A stretch of 64,000 nucleotides of DNA from an uncultured Prevotellaceae bacterium (lineage in GTDB: Bacteria; Bacteroidota; Bacteroidia; Bacteroidales; Bacteroidaceae). A program made the translations under genes and the position numbers. Shown here one piece after another: positions 34,532 through 43,778 of this stretch (positions within the stretch are counted from its first letter, which is position 1; each line of letters begins with the position of its first letter). The notes under the pieces were generated by a model, which was given only the letters and a program-made list of their open reading frames with translations, did no database searches and was not told the DNA's origin. Location: positions 1 through 64,000 of the forward strand of contig CACWSX010000002.1 of NCBI GenBank assembly GCA_902763615.1, read 5' to 3'.

Positions 34532-36058
34532 ATGTTTCAGTTAAAAGGCAGCAGGCTAATAGCTGCCAATACGGCTATCTCGTATAGTCGCACGGTGATT
34601 TCTATAGTCTTTGTCCTTTTTAGCAGCCGATGGGTCTTAGAAGCCTTGGGAACTATAGACTTCGGATTGAACAGTTTGGTCGGTTCTATTATGGCGATAG
34701 TGTTATTCTTAAACACGGTATTGGCAAATGGAGATGCACGATTCTTTGCTTTGGGGATAGGTCAAAATAACCAGACAGAGCTAAATAAAGTATTTAACAC
34801 ATTATTGTCGCTTCATATTGCCTTGCCATTAATAGTTTCGACAATAGGGTTTTTGATTGGAGAATTCATTATTAGATATTATCTTGTCATCCCACCTGAA
34901 CGGTTACAATCTACATTAATAGTATTCAGAATAGGCATTTTTGTTTCACTGCTGAACATGATGACAGTACCATTCTCTGCGCTGTTTGTTGCTAATCAGA
35001 ACATATTAGAATCCTCTCTCATATCACTTTTCCAAACATTCTTGTTGTTCATAAGTGCTTATTCGCTGAGATTCTTTTCTGGTTCTTCCGACAAACTTAT
35101 CATTTATTCCATCATGGTTTCACTGGTATATATTATAGTTAGTGCGATTATGGTTGTACTTTCATGTCGAAAATATGAGTGTACGAAAATCAGAACGGAT
35201 TACTTCTTCAACAGAAGGCTTTCTTCGGAAGTGATAAGATTTTCTTTTTGGAATATGCTAGGTGATTTTGGTCATTTAATTAGAACACAAGGAACCTCCA
35301 TTATTGTCAACTTGTTTTTTGGTCCTTCTGGTAATGCAGCTTTGGGCATAGCCAATCAAGTAGCTATACAGTCAGCTAATCTTACAAATGCAATGATTTC
35401 CTCAACAAGACCTGAGATATATCGCCGTGCGGGGGAAGGAAATCTTCAGTCTGCCATGTTTTTATCAAACCTTACATCAAAGATTGGACTCTTCCTTATT
35501 TTGGCAGTAGGAGTTCCTGTAATATTGAATCTCGATGATTTATTGAAATTGTGGCTGGTTAATGTACCTACGGGTGCAGGAACCCTCTGTGAATGTTTTA
35601 TCATTATGTTTGTGATTGAAAAGATGGCAGTAGGACAGGGTTCTTATCTTTGTGCTATAGGGAAAGTGGCACTCGTAAATGTCCTGATAATGTTTTTTTA
35701 TTCATCGGCCTTGATTTTTCCATTTTGTGGACTAATCCAACTGGGAATAGGAGGAATAGGTATTTCATGCATTTTATCTATGATTCTTTCCAGATGCTCT
35801 ATTTTATATTGTATGGGGAAATATACTGATTTTAGTCTTGTATCATATATGAAATCAACAGCTGCCCCTGTTTTATTGTTAAGTCTTATTCTTTATGCTT
35901 TTGTCCAATTCAAGATAGAATTGCATTCTAGCTCAATAATGGAGCTGGCTGTTAATGGAGCAATAGTGTTTGTAATAACTGCTTTTATAAGTATGTTTTT
36001 GCTATTTAAAAAGAAGGAAAGGTTGAAGATTTTTCATTTGCTGTTTGTAAAGAAATGA
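34532..36058 (+). CDS. Wzx-like oligosaccharide flippase
   Basis: The start at ATG 34532 (MFQLKGSRLIAANTAISYSR) after AAGGAG gives 508 residues; the GTG-initiated frame from 34451 adds a hydrophilic stretch unlike the family. About 12-14 hydrophobic helices are present, and the first begins near residue 15, as in the polysaccharide transporter/MATE-like superfamily. It would flip lipid-linked repeat units across the inner membrane for the Wzy-like polymerase at 39803. From here to 57.4 kb the base composition is clearly more AT-rich than in the PUL, typical of exchanged capsule genes. Confidence 0.85.
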   Translation: MFQLKGSRLIAANTAISYSRTVISIVFVLFSSRWVLEALGTIDFGLNSLVGSIMAIVLFLNTVLANGDARFFALGIGQNNQTELNKVFNTLLSLHIALPLIVSTIGFLIGEFIIRYYLVIPPERLQSTLIVFRIGIFVSLLNMMTVPFSALFVANQNILESSLISLFQTFLLFISAYSLRFFSGSSDKLIIYSIMVSLVYIIVSAIMVVLSCRKYECTKIRTDYFFNRRLSSEVIRFSFWNMLGDFGHLIRTQGTSIIVNLFFGPSGNAALGIANQVAIQSANLTNAMISSTRPEIYRRAGEGNLQSAMFLSNLTSKIGLFLILAVGVPVILNLDDLLKLWLVNVPTGAGTLCECFIIMFVIEKMAVGQGSYLCAIGKVALVNVLIMFFYSSALIFPFCGLIQLGIGGIGISCILSMILSRCSILYCMGKYTDFSLVSYMKSTAAPVLLLSLILYAFVQFKIELHSSSIMELAVNGAIVFVITAFISMFLLFKKKERLKIFHLLFVKK

Positions 36059-36533
36059 GGATAATCCATTTTGTGTAATCCTTCTATTGTCAATATAGTT
36101 AATGTTGTAAGTTGTCAATTCGAGATCCAGACGGAAGCGGAGAGGGTGAGTGAAGAGAGTAGAAACCAGTCTATTCCACCGTTTGTAAGTCACTGGTTGC
36201 AGTACTCGAATCGCTTGTAATCAAGCACTTATTATTAAATAATACTACACTCCCCGAAATTTTGAGTGGATTTATTGTAACGTTGCACATGAGAACGTAT
36301 ATAATACTTTGATTGTTACAAATTCTCCTGCAGGTGTGCGAAAGACACGTTTTTGTGCTATGAATTATTCAGGTAAAAAAATTTAAAAGTTTATTTTTGC
36401 TTAGTCGCTTAAGTTGGCAAAAATGGCCCAAATGTTGACTTTCAATCCTGGACGTCAAAACTGACAGCTTCCCTTAAGTATTATGCATAACTATTTCATA
36501 TGTAGTAATCCCTATACTGTAGAGTAAAAAGTG
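36059..36533. other. 475-bp AT-rich gap without a gene
   Basis: No frame longer than about 60 codons makes sense on either strand. The DNA has no good promoter. It may be a remnant of an exchanged gene at the border between flippase and the GT10 gene. I see no tRNA and no insertion-sequence ends that I can name. Confidence 0.4.
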
Positions 36534-37583
36534 ATGAGAAGGTTTTGTTTCTTGCACCCAGGCGTTAATAGCTTAGATGATTTTAAGAAATACGTTTACG
36601 CCGATGATTTTATAGATGGCATTGATATTGTTTGGGATCTGGACAACCCGGAAGTCTGTATCGCAACAGAGCATATTTACTTCAACCGCACTTATTGGAA
36701 CTTATTCAAAAGACTATCACAAACCTCTGTTATTAATGTCTTCTATTCAATAGAGGCGATATCTGTAGACTTTAATCTTTTCGATATAGGTATAACATTT
36801 GATAGTTCTCTTGGGGGAGAACGCTTTTGCCAAGTTCTTCCACCAGAAGATTTTTTTGATAGTTTTATCTCAAAGAGGGAAAATGAAATTGAGTCAAAAG
36901 AACAAGCACGTGAATTATTAAGGGGCAGAGCCTTCTGTAACTTTCTCTATTCAAACTACAATGCCCATCCAATGAGAGACAAACTTTTTTATCAGATATC
37001 CAAATACAAAAAAGTAGATTCTTTAGGAAAGCATCTTAATAATGTGGGAATGACAGGGACAGGGTGGTATGGTCATTCATCGGAATGCGTGAAGATAAAG
37101 AGTAGATATAAATTTTCTATTGCTTGTGAGAATGCTTGGTTTCCTGGTTATACGACGGAAAAACTTTTGACAAGCCTTGAAGCTCATACCGTCCCTATTT
37201 ATTTTGGCAATAAAGATGTGGCAGCTGATGTTAATCCTCTTTGTTATATAAATGTTATGGAATATAAAACCATTGAGGACGTAATAGCCAAGATAATTGA
37301 TATTGACACGGATGATGACCTTTGGTGTGAGATGATTTCACAACCTTGGTATCTTCCTATGCAGCAGAAACAAAAAGAAGAGCGCCGAATCAATTACTAC
37401 AACATGATACGAAAGTTATTCACAGAAGATTTAAACCTTCTCAGATATAGAGGCAATGGAACCATGGAATATAAATACCATGATTTTTTCTATAGGAAAG
37501 GAATAAGGAACAAGTATAGTATGATGTGTGACATGTTTGAAAAGAAAATAAAGAATGAATGGCTCAAACGCCTGTTTTTTTAA
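36534..37583 (+). CDS. GT10-family glycosyltransferase (probable fucosyltransferase)
   Basis: The start at ATG 36534 gives 349 residues. The C-terminal half carries the GT10 signature: YKFSIACENAWFPGYTTEKL followed by AHTVPIYFGNKDVAADVNP and INVMEY (about 195-245). GT10 enzymes are mostly alpha-1,3/1,4-fucosyltransferases using GDP-fucose; bacterial members decorate LPS or capsule. The basic C-terminal end is as in other bacterial members. No GDP-fucose synthesis genes are in the window, so the donor would come from elsewhere or be different. Confidence 0.8.
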   Translation: MRRFCFLHPGVNSLDDFKKYVYADDFIDGIDIVWDLDNPEVCIATEHIYFNRTYWNLFKRLSQTSVINVFYSIEAISVDFNLFDIGITFDSSLGGERFCQVLPPEDFFDSFISKRENEIESKEQARELLRGRAFCNFLYSNYNAHPMRDKLFYQISKYKKVDSLGKHLNNVGMTGTGWYGHSSECVKIKSRYKFSIACENAWFPGYTTEKLLTSLEAHTVPIYFGNKDVAADVNPLCYINVMEYKTIEDVIAKIIDIDTDDDLWCEMISQPWYLPMQQKQKEERRINYYNMIRKLFTEDLNLLRYRGNGTMEYKYHDFFYRKGIRNKYSMMCDMFEKKIKNEWLKRLFF

Positions 37584-37596
37584 CAGAACAATAGTA

Positions 37597-38505
37597 ATGC
37601 TTTCATTTAAAGAATATATTGAACAACCAAGATTATTACTACTGTCTTTACTACATCATTTCGGATTATGGATTCCAGACAAATGGTTTCTCCAAATTAT
37701 GTATTATTTATATATTGGTAGGCATTTAAATTTGAATAATCCACAAGCATTTAGTGAAAAGCTACAATGGCTAAAATTGTATAACCGCCGGCCAGAATAT
37801 ACTATCATGGTAGATAAATATGCTGTAAAAGATTATGTAGCAGGAATTATCGGAAAGGAATATATAATTCCAACGCTTGGTGTATGGGATAAACCTGATG
37901 CTATAGACTATATTAATCTTCCTCAGAAGTTTGTTTTAAAAACTGCTCATGGGGGAGGAAGTTGTGGAGTGTTGATTTGTAAGGAAAAAAGTCACTTGGA
38001 TAAAGCAGGAATAGTTAAGTATTTTAAAAAGGTTTGGAAGCAGAATATATATAATAGTTTTCGCGAATGGCCTTATAAAAATGTCCCCAAAAGAATAATG
38101 GCCGAAAAATATTTGGAAAGTGAAAATGGTGTGTTAGATGACTATAAGGTATTATGCTTTTCAGGAAAAGCAAAACTAATAGAATATCATGCCAATCGTT
38201 TTGGACCCAATCACACTCAGGATTTTTATGACACCAATTGGAACAAAACAAGCCTTTCTCAAGGCGGTTTTAACACGGTTTCCAACCTTGTTGTTGACCG
38301 CCCAACTTGTTTAAAAAAAATGTTGGAATTAAGCGAATCACTCGCAAAAGGTATTCCTATGTGTAGAATAGACTGGTATATTGCAAAGCAGAAATTGTAT
38401 TTTGGAGAAATAACTTTTTTTGATGCAAGCGGTTTTGAACCTTTTGACCGTGAGGAAGATGAAATAATGCTTGGCTCATGGATAGATTTGTCATTATGTA
38501 ATTAA
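37597..38505 (+). CDS. TupA-like ATP-grasp protein
   Basis: The start at ATG 37597 gives 302 residues; the open frame from 37555 overlaps the previous gene. Residues about 40-280 match the TupA-like ATP-grasp pattern: NPQAFSEKLQWLKLYNRRPE, DKYAVKDYVAGIIG, FVLKTAHGGGSCGVLIC (nucleotide loop) and IMAEKYLE. It ends with GEITFFDASGFEPFD. TupA-like proteins join an amino acid or acid to a polymer in teichuronopeptide and capsule clusters. Next to a diaminobutyrate aminotransferase it may attach that amino acid, which is an inference. Confidence 0.78.
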   Translation: MLSFKEYIEQPRLLLLSLLHHFGLWIPDKWFLQIMYYLYIGRHLNLNNPQAFSEKLQWLKLYNRRPEYTIMVDKYAVKDYVAGIIGKEYIIPTLGVWDKPDAIDYINLPQKFVLKTAHGGGSCGVLICKEKSHLDKAGIVKYFKKVWKQNIYNSFREWPYKNVPKRIMAEKYLESENGVLDDYKVLCFSGKAKLIEYHANRFGPNHTQDFYDTNWNKTSLSQGGFNTVSNLVVDRPTCLKKMLELSESLAKGIPMCRIDWYIAKQKLYFGEITFFDASGFEPFDREEDEIMLGSWIDLSLCN

Positions 38506-38522
38506 TTAAACTCATTTTTTTG

Positions 38523-39779
38523 ATGTTCGAGATATTTGAAGAAAAGGAATCTCAGGTGCATTCTTATTGTAGGAATTTCCCTATTTTGTTTCACCATGCA
38601 AATAATGCAGAGCTGTTTTCAGCAGATGGAACCAAATATATAGATTTTTTTGCGGGAGCAGGAGCAATCAATTACGGTCACAATAATCCATATATTAAGA
38701 AGGCCATTATGGACTATCTTTCAGAGGACAATGTGATTCACGCACTTGATATGTATACTGTAGCCAAGCAAGATTTCCTGAAGTCTTTTGTAGACTTAAT
38801 CTTGCAACCGCGGCAGCTAAACTACAAGGTTATGTGCTGTGGTTCAACAGGGACCAACGCAGTAGAAGCAGCATTAAAGCTGGCCAGAAAAAACACCAAG
38901 CGTACTCATGTTATCTCATTTCATGGGGCTTTTCATGGTATGACAATAGGAAGTCTTGCTTGCACAGGGGAACGATATGCCCGCGAAGGGGCAGGAATCC
39001 CTTTGGGAGATGTAACATTCGTACCTTATAGTCATCAATTGGGAGGTTGGAGGCAATCACTGTCTTACTTGGAATATTTATTGAATGATGATCATTCGGG
39101 TGTGCCCCTTCCCGCTGCAATCATCTTAGAGACGGTTCAGGCAGAAGGTGGCGTTAATGTTGCTGATGTTGAGTGGTTAAAGGGTATCCGACATCTTTGT
39201 GATAAATATGGGATACTTATGATTTGTGATGATATTCAAGTTGGAAATGGCCGTACAGGGTCGTTTTTCTCATTTGAACGGGCTGGTATTGTTCCTGATA
39301 TTGTTGTCCTCTCCAAATCTATCAGTGGATTCGGCATTCCCATGTCTCTTCTGCTGATTAAGCCAGAATATGATATATTTGGTCCGGCAGAACATAACGG
39401 GACATGGCGTGGCATACAATTGGCTTTTGTGGGTGCCAAGGCTGCCTTTGAGTATTATAATACTAATAGACTTGATATGTGTGTTAAGGATAGGGAGAAG
39501 ATCATTGAGGATTATTTGACCAACGAAATACTGACAATAGATTCGCGCCTGCAAATAAGAGGCATTGGTATGATATGGGGGATTGACTTTTCTGCAATAG
39601 ATTATAGACTGTCAAAGCGAGTCATGCAGGCCTGTGTCGATAATCATTTAATTATAGAAAGGGCGGGCTCGTTCGACAATGTTGTAAAAATACTGCCTCC
39701 ATTAACAATTGAGCAGGAGAATCTCCTAAATGGCCTTGATATTATTAGGAAGTGTATCAAGAAAGAGATAAACCATTAA
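38523..39779 (+). CDS. Class III aminotransferase, diaminobutyrate-2-oxoglutarate type (EctB-like)
   Basis: The 418-residue protein has the PLP-dependent class III pattern: YIDFFAGAGAINYGHNNP, GSTGTNAVEAALKLAR, FHGAFHGMT, and ICDDIQVGNGRTGSFFSFE followed by the PLP lysine in VLSKSISGFG (about 265). The motifs fit EctB/DABA aminotransferases, which turn aspartate semialdehyde and glutamate into 2,4-diaminobutyrate. The later ectoine genes are missing here, so 2,4-diaminobutyrate is probably used to decorate the polysaccharide with help of the ATP-grasp protein just upstream. A related amino-sugar aminotransferase is the alternative. Confidence 0.82.
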   Translation: MFEIFEEKESQVHSYCRNFPILFHHANNAELFSADGTKYIDFFAGAGAINYGHNNPYIKKAIMDYLSEDNVIHALDMYTVAKQDFLKSFVDLILQPRQLNYKVMCCGSTGTNAVEAALKLARKNTKRTHVISFHGAFHGMTIGSLACTGERYAREGAGIPLGDVTFVPYSHQLGGWRQSLSYLEYLLNDDHSGVPLPAAIILETVQAEGGVNVADVEWLKGIRHLCDKYGILMICDDIQVGNGRTGSFFSFERAGIVPDIVVLSKSISGFGIPMSLLLIKPEYDIFGPAEHNGTWRGIQLAFVGAKAAFEYYNTNRLDMCVKDREKIIEDYLTNEILTIDSRLQIRGIGMIWGIDFSAIDYRLSKRVMQACVDNHLIIERAGSFDNVVKILPPLTIEQENLLNGLDIIRKCIKKEINH

Positions 39780-39802
39780 CGATTTCTTGTATATTTGCAT
39801 CA

Positions 39803-41032
39803 ATGTTTTTTCTTGGGAAGTACGTTTGTCATATTTACATAGTTCTCTGGATGATATATTATCTTCAAAGGCTATTGATGATTGAGGGTAGTATAGCTCG
39901 TATGATATTGGTATTGCTATTAGTAATGTCATTCTTTACATTTTTCCAAGTTAATATGTTTTATAGAAGAGGCCCTTATATCAAGTGGCTGAATGTTATG
40001 CTTGTGGTTCTGTCTATTTATGGTGTTATACCTATTATAGGTGAATGGACGATGACGGGAAGTGGCAAGGTTGGCGTATCATGGATGACATATTTATATT
40101 TGCAAAATGTCTATATATCAATACTTCCTATCTATTTTTTTTATTATTATGCTTTGACAAGGCAAATGACATCATCCAACTTATTTTTTATATATGCGTT
40201 ATTTTTACTATTTAATATCGTGATGTATTACCAGAATTACTATTCTGTGTCCAAATATTATGATTTGGAAGAGATTACCAATAATGCGGGTTACTTTTTT
40301 GTACCATTAATACCGATGCTTCAGCTTTTGAAAATAAAGGATATTTGGAAATTCATTCTTTTAATTATCATTTTCGGCTATTTGTTAATGGCTATGAAAA
40401 GAGGAGCTATCATGGTTGGAGTGGTGATGATAATTATTTTTATGATACATCATTTCAAGAATGTGTCAATGAGGCATAAGTTTTATCTTCTTTGTTTGTC
40501 TGTTTTCGTACTTTTTGCTATCTCTTATTTTACGATTGTCTTATATGCAGATAGTGATTATTTTCAAGGGCGTATTGAACAAACCTTGTCAGGCGACTCA
40601 AGCGGCCGAAACGAAATGTATCGTTCTTATTTGACATATTTCTTAGAGAGGACTTCTGTCTTAGAATTCCTGATAGGAAATGGTACGAACTCTACCTATG
40701 TTTTATTTGGAGACTATGCCCATAATGATTGGATAGAATTTGCTATTAATCAAGGTGTTATTGGCATCCTGATGTATTTGGTTTATTGGATTTCCTTTAT
40801 TTGGGAATGGAAGAACTATTGTGGCGATAAAAACTATAGGAACACCTTAGGAAACATCATTATTGCTTATTTTCTGATAGCCTTTTTTTCTATGTCGTTT
40901 GATGGAATGCCGATAGCTGCAGCATTCTGTATAGGATATTGTTTGGCTATAAATGAAAGGGCAAAGACTGCGATCCTGGCAAAAGAATTGAAGAGTCAAA
41001 TACTTAATGGCAAGAATACTTCTTTTGATTGA
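39803..41032 (+). CDS. Wzy-like O-antigen/capsule polymerase, membrane protein
   Basis: The start at ATG 39803 gives 409 residues with 10-12 hydrophobic helices and a longer exposed loop around residues 250-300 (DSDYFQGRIEQTLSGDSSGR) followed by LEFLIGNGTNSTYVLFG and HNDWIEFAINQGVIG. The NDW/E-GxxG end of that loop is typical of the Wzy/WaaL superfamily. Polymerases of this type link repeat units in the periplasm. A GTG start at 39752 would overlap the aminotransferase gene by 28 bp. It overlaps the next glycosyltransferase gene by 26 bp. Confidence 0.8.
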   Translation: MFFLGKYVCHIYIVLWMIYYLQRLLMIEGSIARMILVLLLVMSFFTFFQVNMFYRRGPYIKWLNVMLVVLSIYGVIPIIGEWTMTGSGKVGVSWMTYLYLQNVYISILPIYFFYYYALTRQMTSSNLFFIYALFLLFNIVMYYQNYYSVSKYYDLEEITNNAGYFFVPLIPMLQLLKIKDIWKFILLIIIFGYLLMAMKRGAIMVGVVMIIIFMIHHFKNVSMRHKFYLLCLSVFVLFAISYFTIVLYADSDYFQGRIEQTLSGDSSGRNEMYRSYLTYFLERTSVLEFLIGNGTNSTYVLFGDYAHNDWIEFAINQGVIGILMYLVYWISFIWEWKNYCGDKNYRNTLGNIIIAYFLIAFFSMSFDGMPIAAAFCIGYCLAINERAKTAILAKELKSQILNGKNTSFD

Positions 41033-42080
41033 TAGTCTGGGGGCTGGGGGGGCTCAGCGTCAGATAGTGGGATTGGCAATACTATTGCAGGAGAGAGGAT
41101 ATCAGGTGAAAATCATCTATTACCATCCCGACTATTTTTATCGGGTATATCTGGATGAGCATGATGTTGAGAATGAGTATGTTGATGAGGCTAAGAATAA
41201 TGTTAAACGTTTTTTCTTGATAGTACATGCTATCAGGAAATACAATCCGAAGATAGTTATTAGTTTTCTTGACAAGCCAAATATGATCGCCTGCCTGCTG
41301 AAGTCTATTGGAATGAAGTTTCGATTGATTGCTGGTGAGAGGAATACCACACAGTTTTTGAATAGAAGTGAGAAGCTCAAATTTAATTTTCTGAAGAAGG
41401 CCGATATCATCGTACCAAACTCCTTTTCACAGGAACGACTTATTAAAACCCATTTCCCTCACTTGAGTCATAAAGTGCATACTATTGTCAATTTTGTGGA
41501 TTTAGAAACCTATTGCCCCAAACCAAATAAGAAAAGAGGCAACATAATCATTGTAGTAGCTTCAGCATGGGCGCCCAAAAACACCTTGGGATTAATAGAA
41601 GCCGCAAAGATAATGAAAGAACATGGCTATTCTTTTATGATAAGATGGTTTGGCGTTTACGAAAAGACTCCCTATGAAAAGGAATGTCAGGTAAGAATAA
41701 GGAAATATGGATTAGAGGATGTTTTTCAATTATTGCCTAAAACGGTGGTTATTGCTCAAGAATACCAAAATGCAGATTATTTCTGCTTGCCATCTTTTTA
41801 TGAAGGAACCCCGAATGCTTTGTGTGAAGCGTTGGCATGCGGACTTCCTGTCATCTGTAGTGATGTATGCGACAATGGTATTTATATCAAAGAAGGGGCC
41901 AATGGCTTTCTCTTTAACCCTCATATTGTTTCAGAAATGGCCGATAAGATAGAAAAAGCTTTATTGTTGTCTGACGAACAATATTATGGCTGTTGTAAGG
42001 TAAGCCGCGAGGTGGCTGAGACCTGTTTTTCAGAAGAAAGATTCGTTGAGGAGTATAATAATTTGCTGATTCATGAGTAA
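41007..42080 (+). CDS. GT4-family glycosyltransferase
   Basis: The 357-residue GT-B enzyme begins MARILLLIDSLGAGGAQRQI, the N-terminal glycine loop of GT4. The donor-site signature SFYEGTPNALCEALACGLPV (E-x7-E) lies near residue 275. It is cytosolic or membrane-associated and adds a sugar to the lipid-linked repeat. The donor cannot be told from sequence alone. The genes on both sides overlap it by 8-26 bp. Confidence 0.88.
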   Translation: MARILLLIDSLGAGGAQRQIVGLAILLQERGYQVKIIYYHPDYFYRVYLDEHDVENEYVDEAKNNVKRFFLIVHAIRKYNPKIVISFLDKPNMIACLLKSIGMKFRLIAGERNTTQFLNRSEKLKFNFLKKADIIVPNSFSQERLIKTHFPHLSHKVHTIVNFVDLETYCPKPNKKRGNIIIVVASAWAPKNTLGLIEAAKIMKEHGYSFMIRWFGVYEKTPYEKECQVRIRKYGLEDVFQLLPKTVVIAQEYQNADYFCLPSFYEGTPNALCEALACGLPVICSDVCDNGIYIKEGANGFLFNPHIVSEMADKIEKALLLSDEQYYGCCKVSREVAETCFSEERFVEEYNNLLIHE

Positions 42081-42681
42081 ACGGTTCATACGCGATAATA
42101 AAATAGTCCGTGGCCTGTATTTCCTTTATACGAATTATTTTGGAATGAATAGGGCAAAGTTCGGAAAAATTGGCAAGCATGTCATTATATCACCGCCTTA
42201 CTCTATCTGTAATCAAAGGAATGTTTATATCGGTGACCATGTAGGTATTTTATCAAATGCCTTTATCTCTGCAATTCATGCCAAATTTGTGATAAAAGGG
42301 AATTGCGCTATAGCGGAACACTTGACTGTCCATACAGGAAATCACGCGCGAATGAATGGATTGTTTGTAACAGATATCGCAGACAAGAATAAACCGAAAG
42401 GATATGATGAGGATATCGTGATTGAAAAAGACGTATGGATAGGGTGCAATGTAACCATACTTAGTGGCGTTCATATAGGGAGGGGGGCAACCGTTGCTGC
42501 AGGTGCAGTGGTAAACAAGGACATTCCGCCATATTGCATTGCAGGAGGTGTGCCTGCAAAACCTATCAAGTTTTATTGGACTATTGATGAAATTATACAG
42601 CATGAGTCCAAACTATATCCAAAAGAAGAACGGTATTCAAGAGAAGAACTTGCTGATATCATAAGAAATAGCGAAGTATAA
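42073..42681 (+). CDS. Left-handed beta-helix acyltransferase
   Basis: The 202-residue protein has hexapeptide repeats and the typical end WIGCNVTILSGVHIGRGATV then AAGAVVNKDIPPYCIAGGVP (about 122-165). This places it with CysE/LacA/maa-type O-acetyltransferases, which use acetyl-CoA. It probably acetylates a sugar of the repeat unit. It overlaps the upstream GT4 gene by 8 bp. Confidence 0.88.
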   Translation: MSKRFIRDNKIVRGLYFLYTNYFGMNRAKFGKIGKHVIISPPYSICNQRNVYIGDHVGILSNAFISAIHAKFVIKGNCAIAEHLTVHTGNHARMNGLFVTDIADKNKPKGYDEDIVIEKDVWIGCNVTILSGVHIGRGATVAAGAVVNKDIPPYCIAGGVPAKPIKFYWTIDEIIQHESKLYPKEERYSREELADIIRNSEV

Positions 42682-42683
42682 CG

Positions 42684-43778
42684 ATGGTTAAGATACTTGG
42701 ATTGTTTCCTTTAAAGGGAAATGGTGGCATTGTCTCATGGGCAAATAGTGTTATTTCCTCCTTTTCAGATGGGGAATTCCAGTTGATAACTGTTGATACA
42801 GCACCGGATCAAGACTTCATAAAGAACAGGGGATTCACAAAGCTCTTTTATAGTGCAAAGGCCTTAGTTAAAATACTCTTAAATACAAGAAAAGCGATCA
42901 AAGATAATCCTGATATAAGGATTATGCATATTACGACAAGTGGTGACATGGGAACGCTTAGAGACCATCTAATGGTTCGCCTATGCCAGAAAAAGAACAT
43001 TAAATGTATCATGCATTGCCATTTTGGGAGTGTGAAATATTTCTATACAAACAAGGGCGTTTGGAGTCGGTTATTCAGAAAGAATCTTGAAACGTTTGAC
43101 CAGATATGGGTACTTGACAATCATTCTGCATCTTTCCTCCGATCTATTCTTCCGACAACAATTGACAAGATAAAACTGACTCCAAACAGTATCGAGGTCC
43201 CAAGTATGATTGAGATTAAACCATGTGACTTTAAGAAAGTAGGGTTTGTCGGGAATATTACAGTAACTAAAGGTATTTTTGAACTCATCAAAGCTTTTAA
43301 AGAATTGGATGGTGACACACATCTTTACATAGCTGGTGTAGGTTCAGAGGCAGATATTAATCACATGATAGAATTGGCTGGCTCTAAAATGGATCAGAAC
43401 ATCCATTTTTTAGGAAAACTCTCTAACCAGGATGCAGTCAAACTGATAGAATCATTAGACATTCTTTGTCTGCCGACTTATTTTGAGGCTTTTCCCATAT
43501 CCATATTAGAAGCCATGAGCAGAGGGAAAATGATTATTACATGTCCTAAAGGTGCTATACCAGATATGCTGGCATTACCTGACGGTTCTTTGTGTGGCCT
43601 TTTGGTGCCAGACAAAACTGTTCATGAGTTGGCGGATGCCATTAAATGGTGTCAGAACCATCTTTCTGAAGCATTTGAAATACGCAAAAAGGCATACGAG
43701 AAAGTAAAGACTTGCTATCGCAAAGAGGTCGTTTACGATATTTATCGTCAAAATTACAGGAAATTGTTATATGGGTAA
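42684..43778 (+). CDS. GT4-family glycosyltransferase
   Basis: This 364-residue enzyme starts MVKILGLFPLKGNGGIVSWA with the GT4 glycine loop. VGFVGNITVTKGIFELIKAF (about 187) opens the second Rossmann domain and TYFEAFPISILEAMSRGK (about 265) is the donor-site motif with two Glu separated by seven residues. It lies 2 bp after the acyltransferase gene and overlaps the next gene by 8 bp. Confidence 0.88.
   Translation: MVKILGLFPLKGNGGIVSWANSVISSFSDGEFQLITVDTAPDQDFIKNRGFTKLFYSAKALVKILLNTRKAIKDNPDIRIMHITTSGDMGTLRDHLMVRLCQKKNIKCIMHCHFGSVKYFYTNKGVWSRLFRKNLETFDQIWVLDNHSASFLRSILPTTIDKIKLTPNSIEVPSMIEIKPCDFKKVGFVGNITVTKGIFELIKAFKELDGDTHLYIAGVGSEADINHMIELAGSKMDQNIHFLGKLSNQDAVKLIESLDILCLPTYFEAFPISILEAMSRGKMIITCPKGAIPDMLALPDGSLCGLLVPDKTVHELADAIKWCQNHLSEAFEIRKKAYEKVKTCYRKEVVYDIYRQNYRKLLYG

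Noticed and set aside
36059..36533. Possible tRNA or insertion-sequence end in the gap before the GT10 gene
   Set aside because: No cloverleaf arms with a TTCRANY-type loop could be formed and no matching inverted ends or target duplications were seen.
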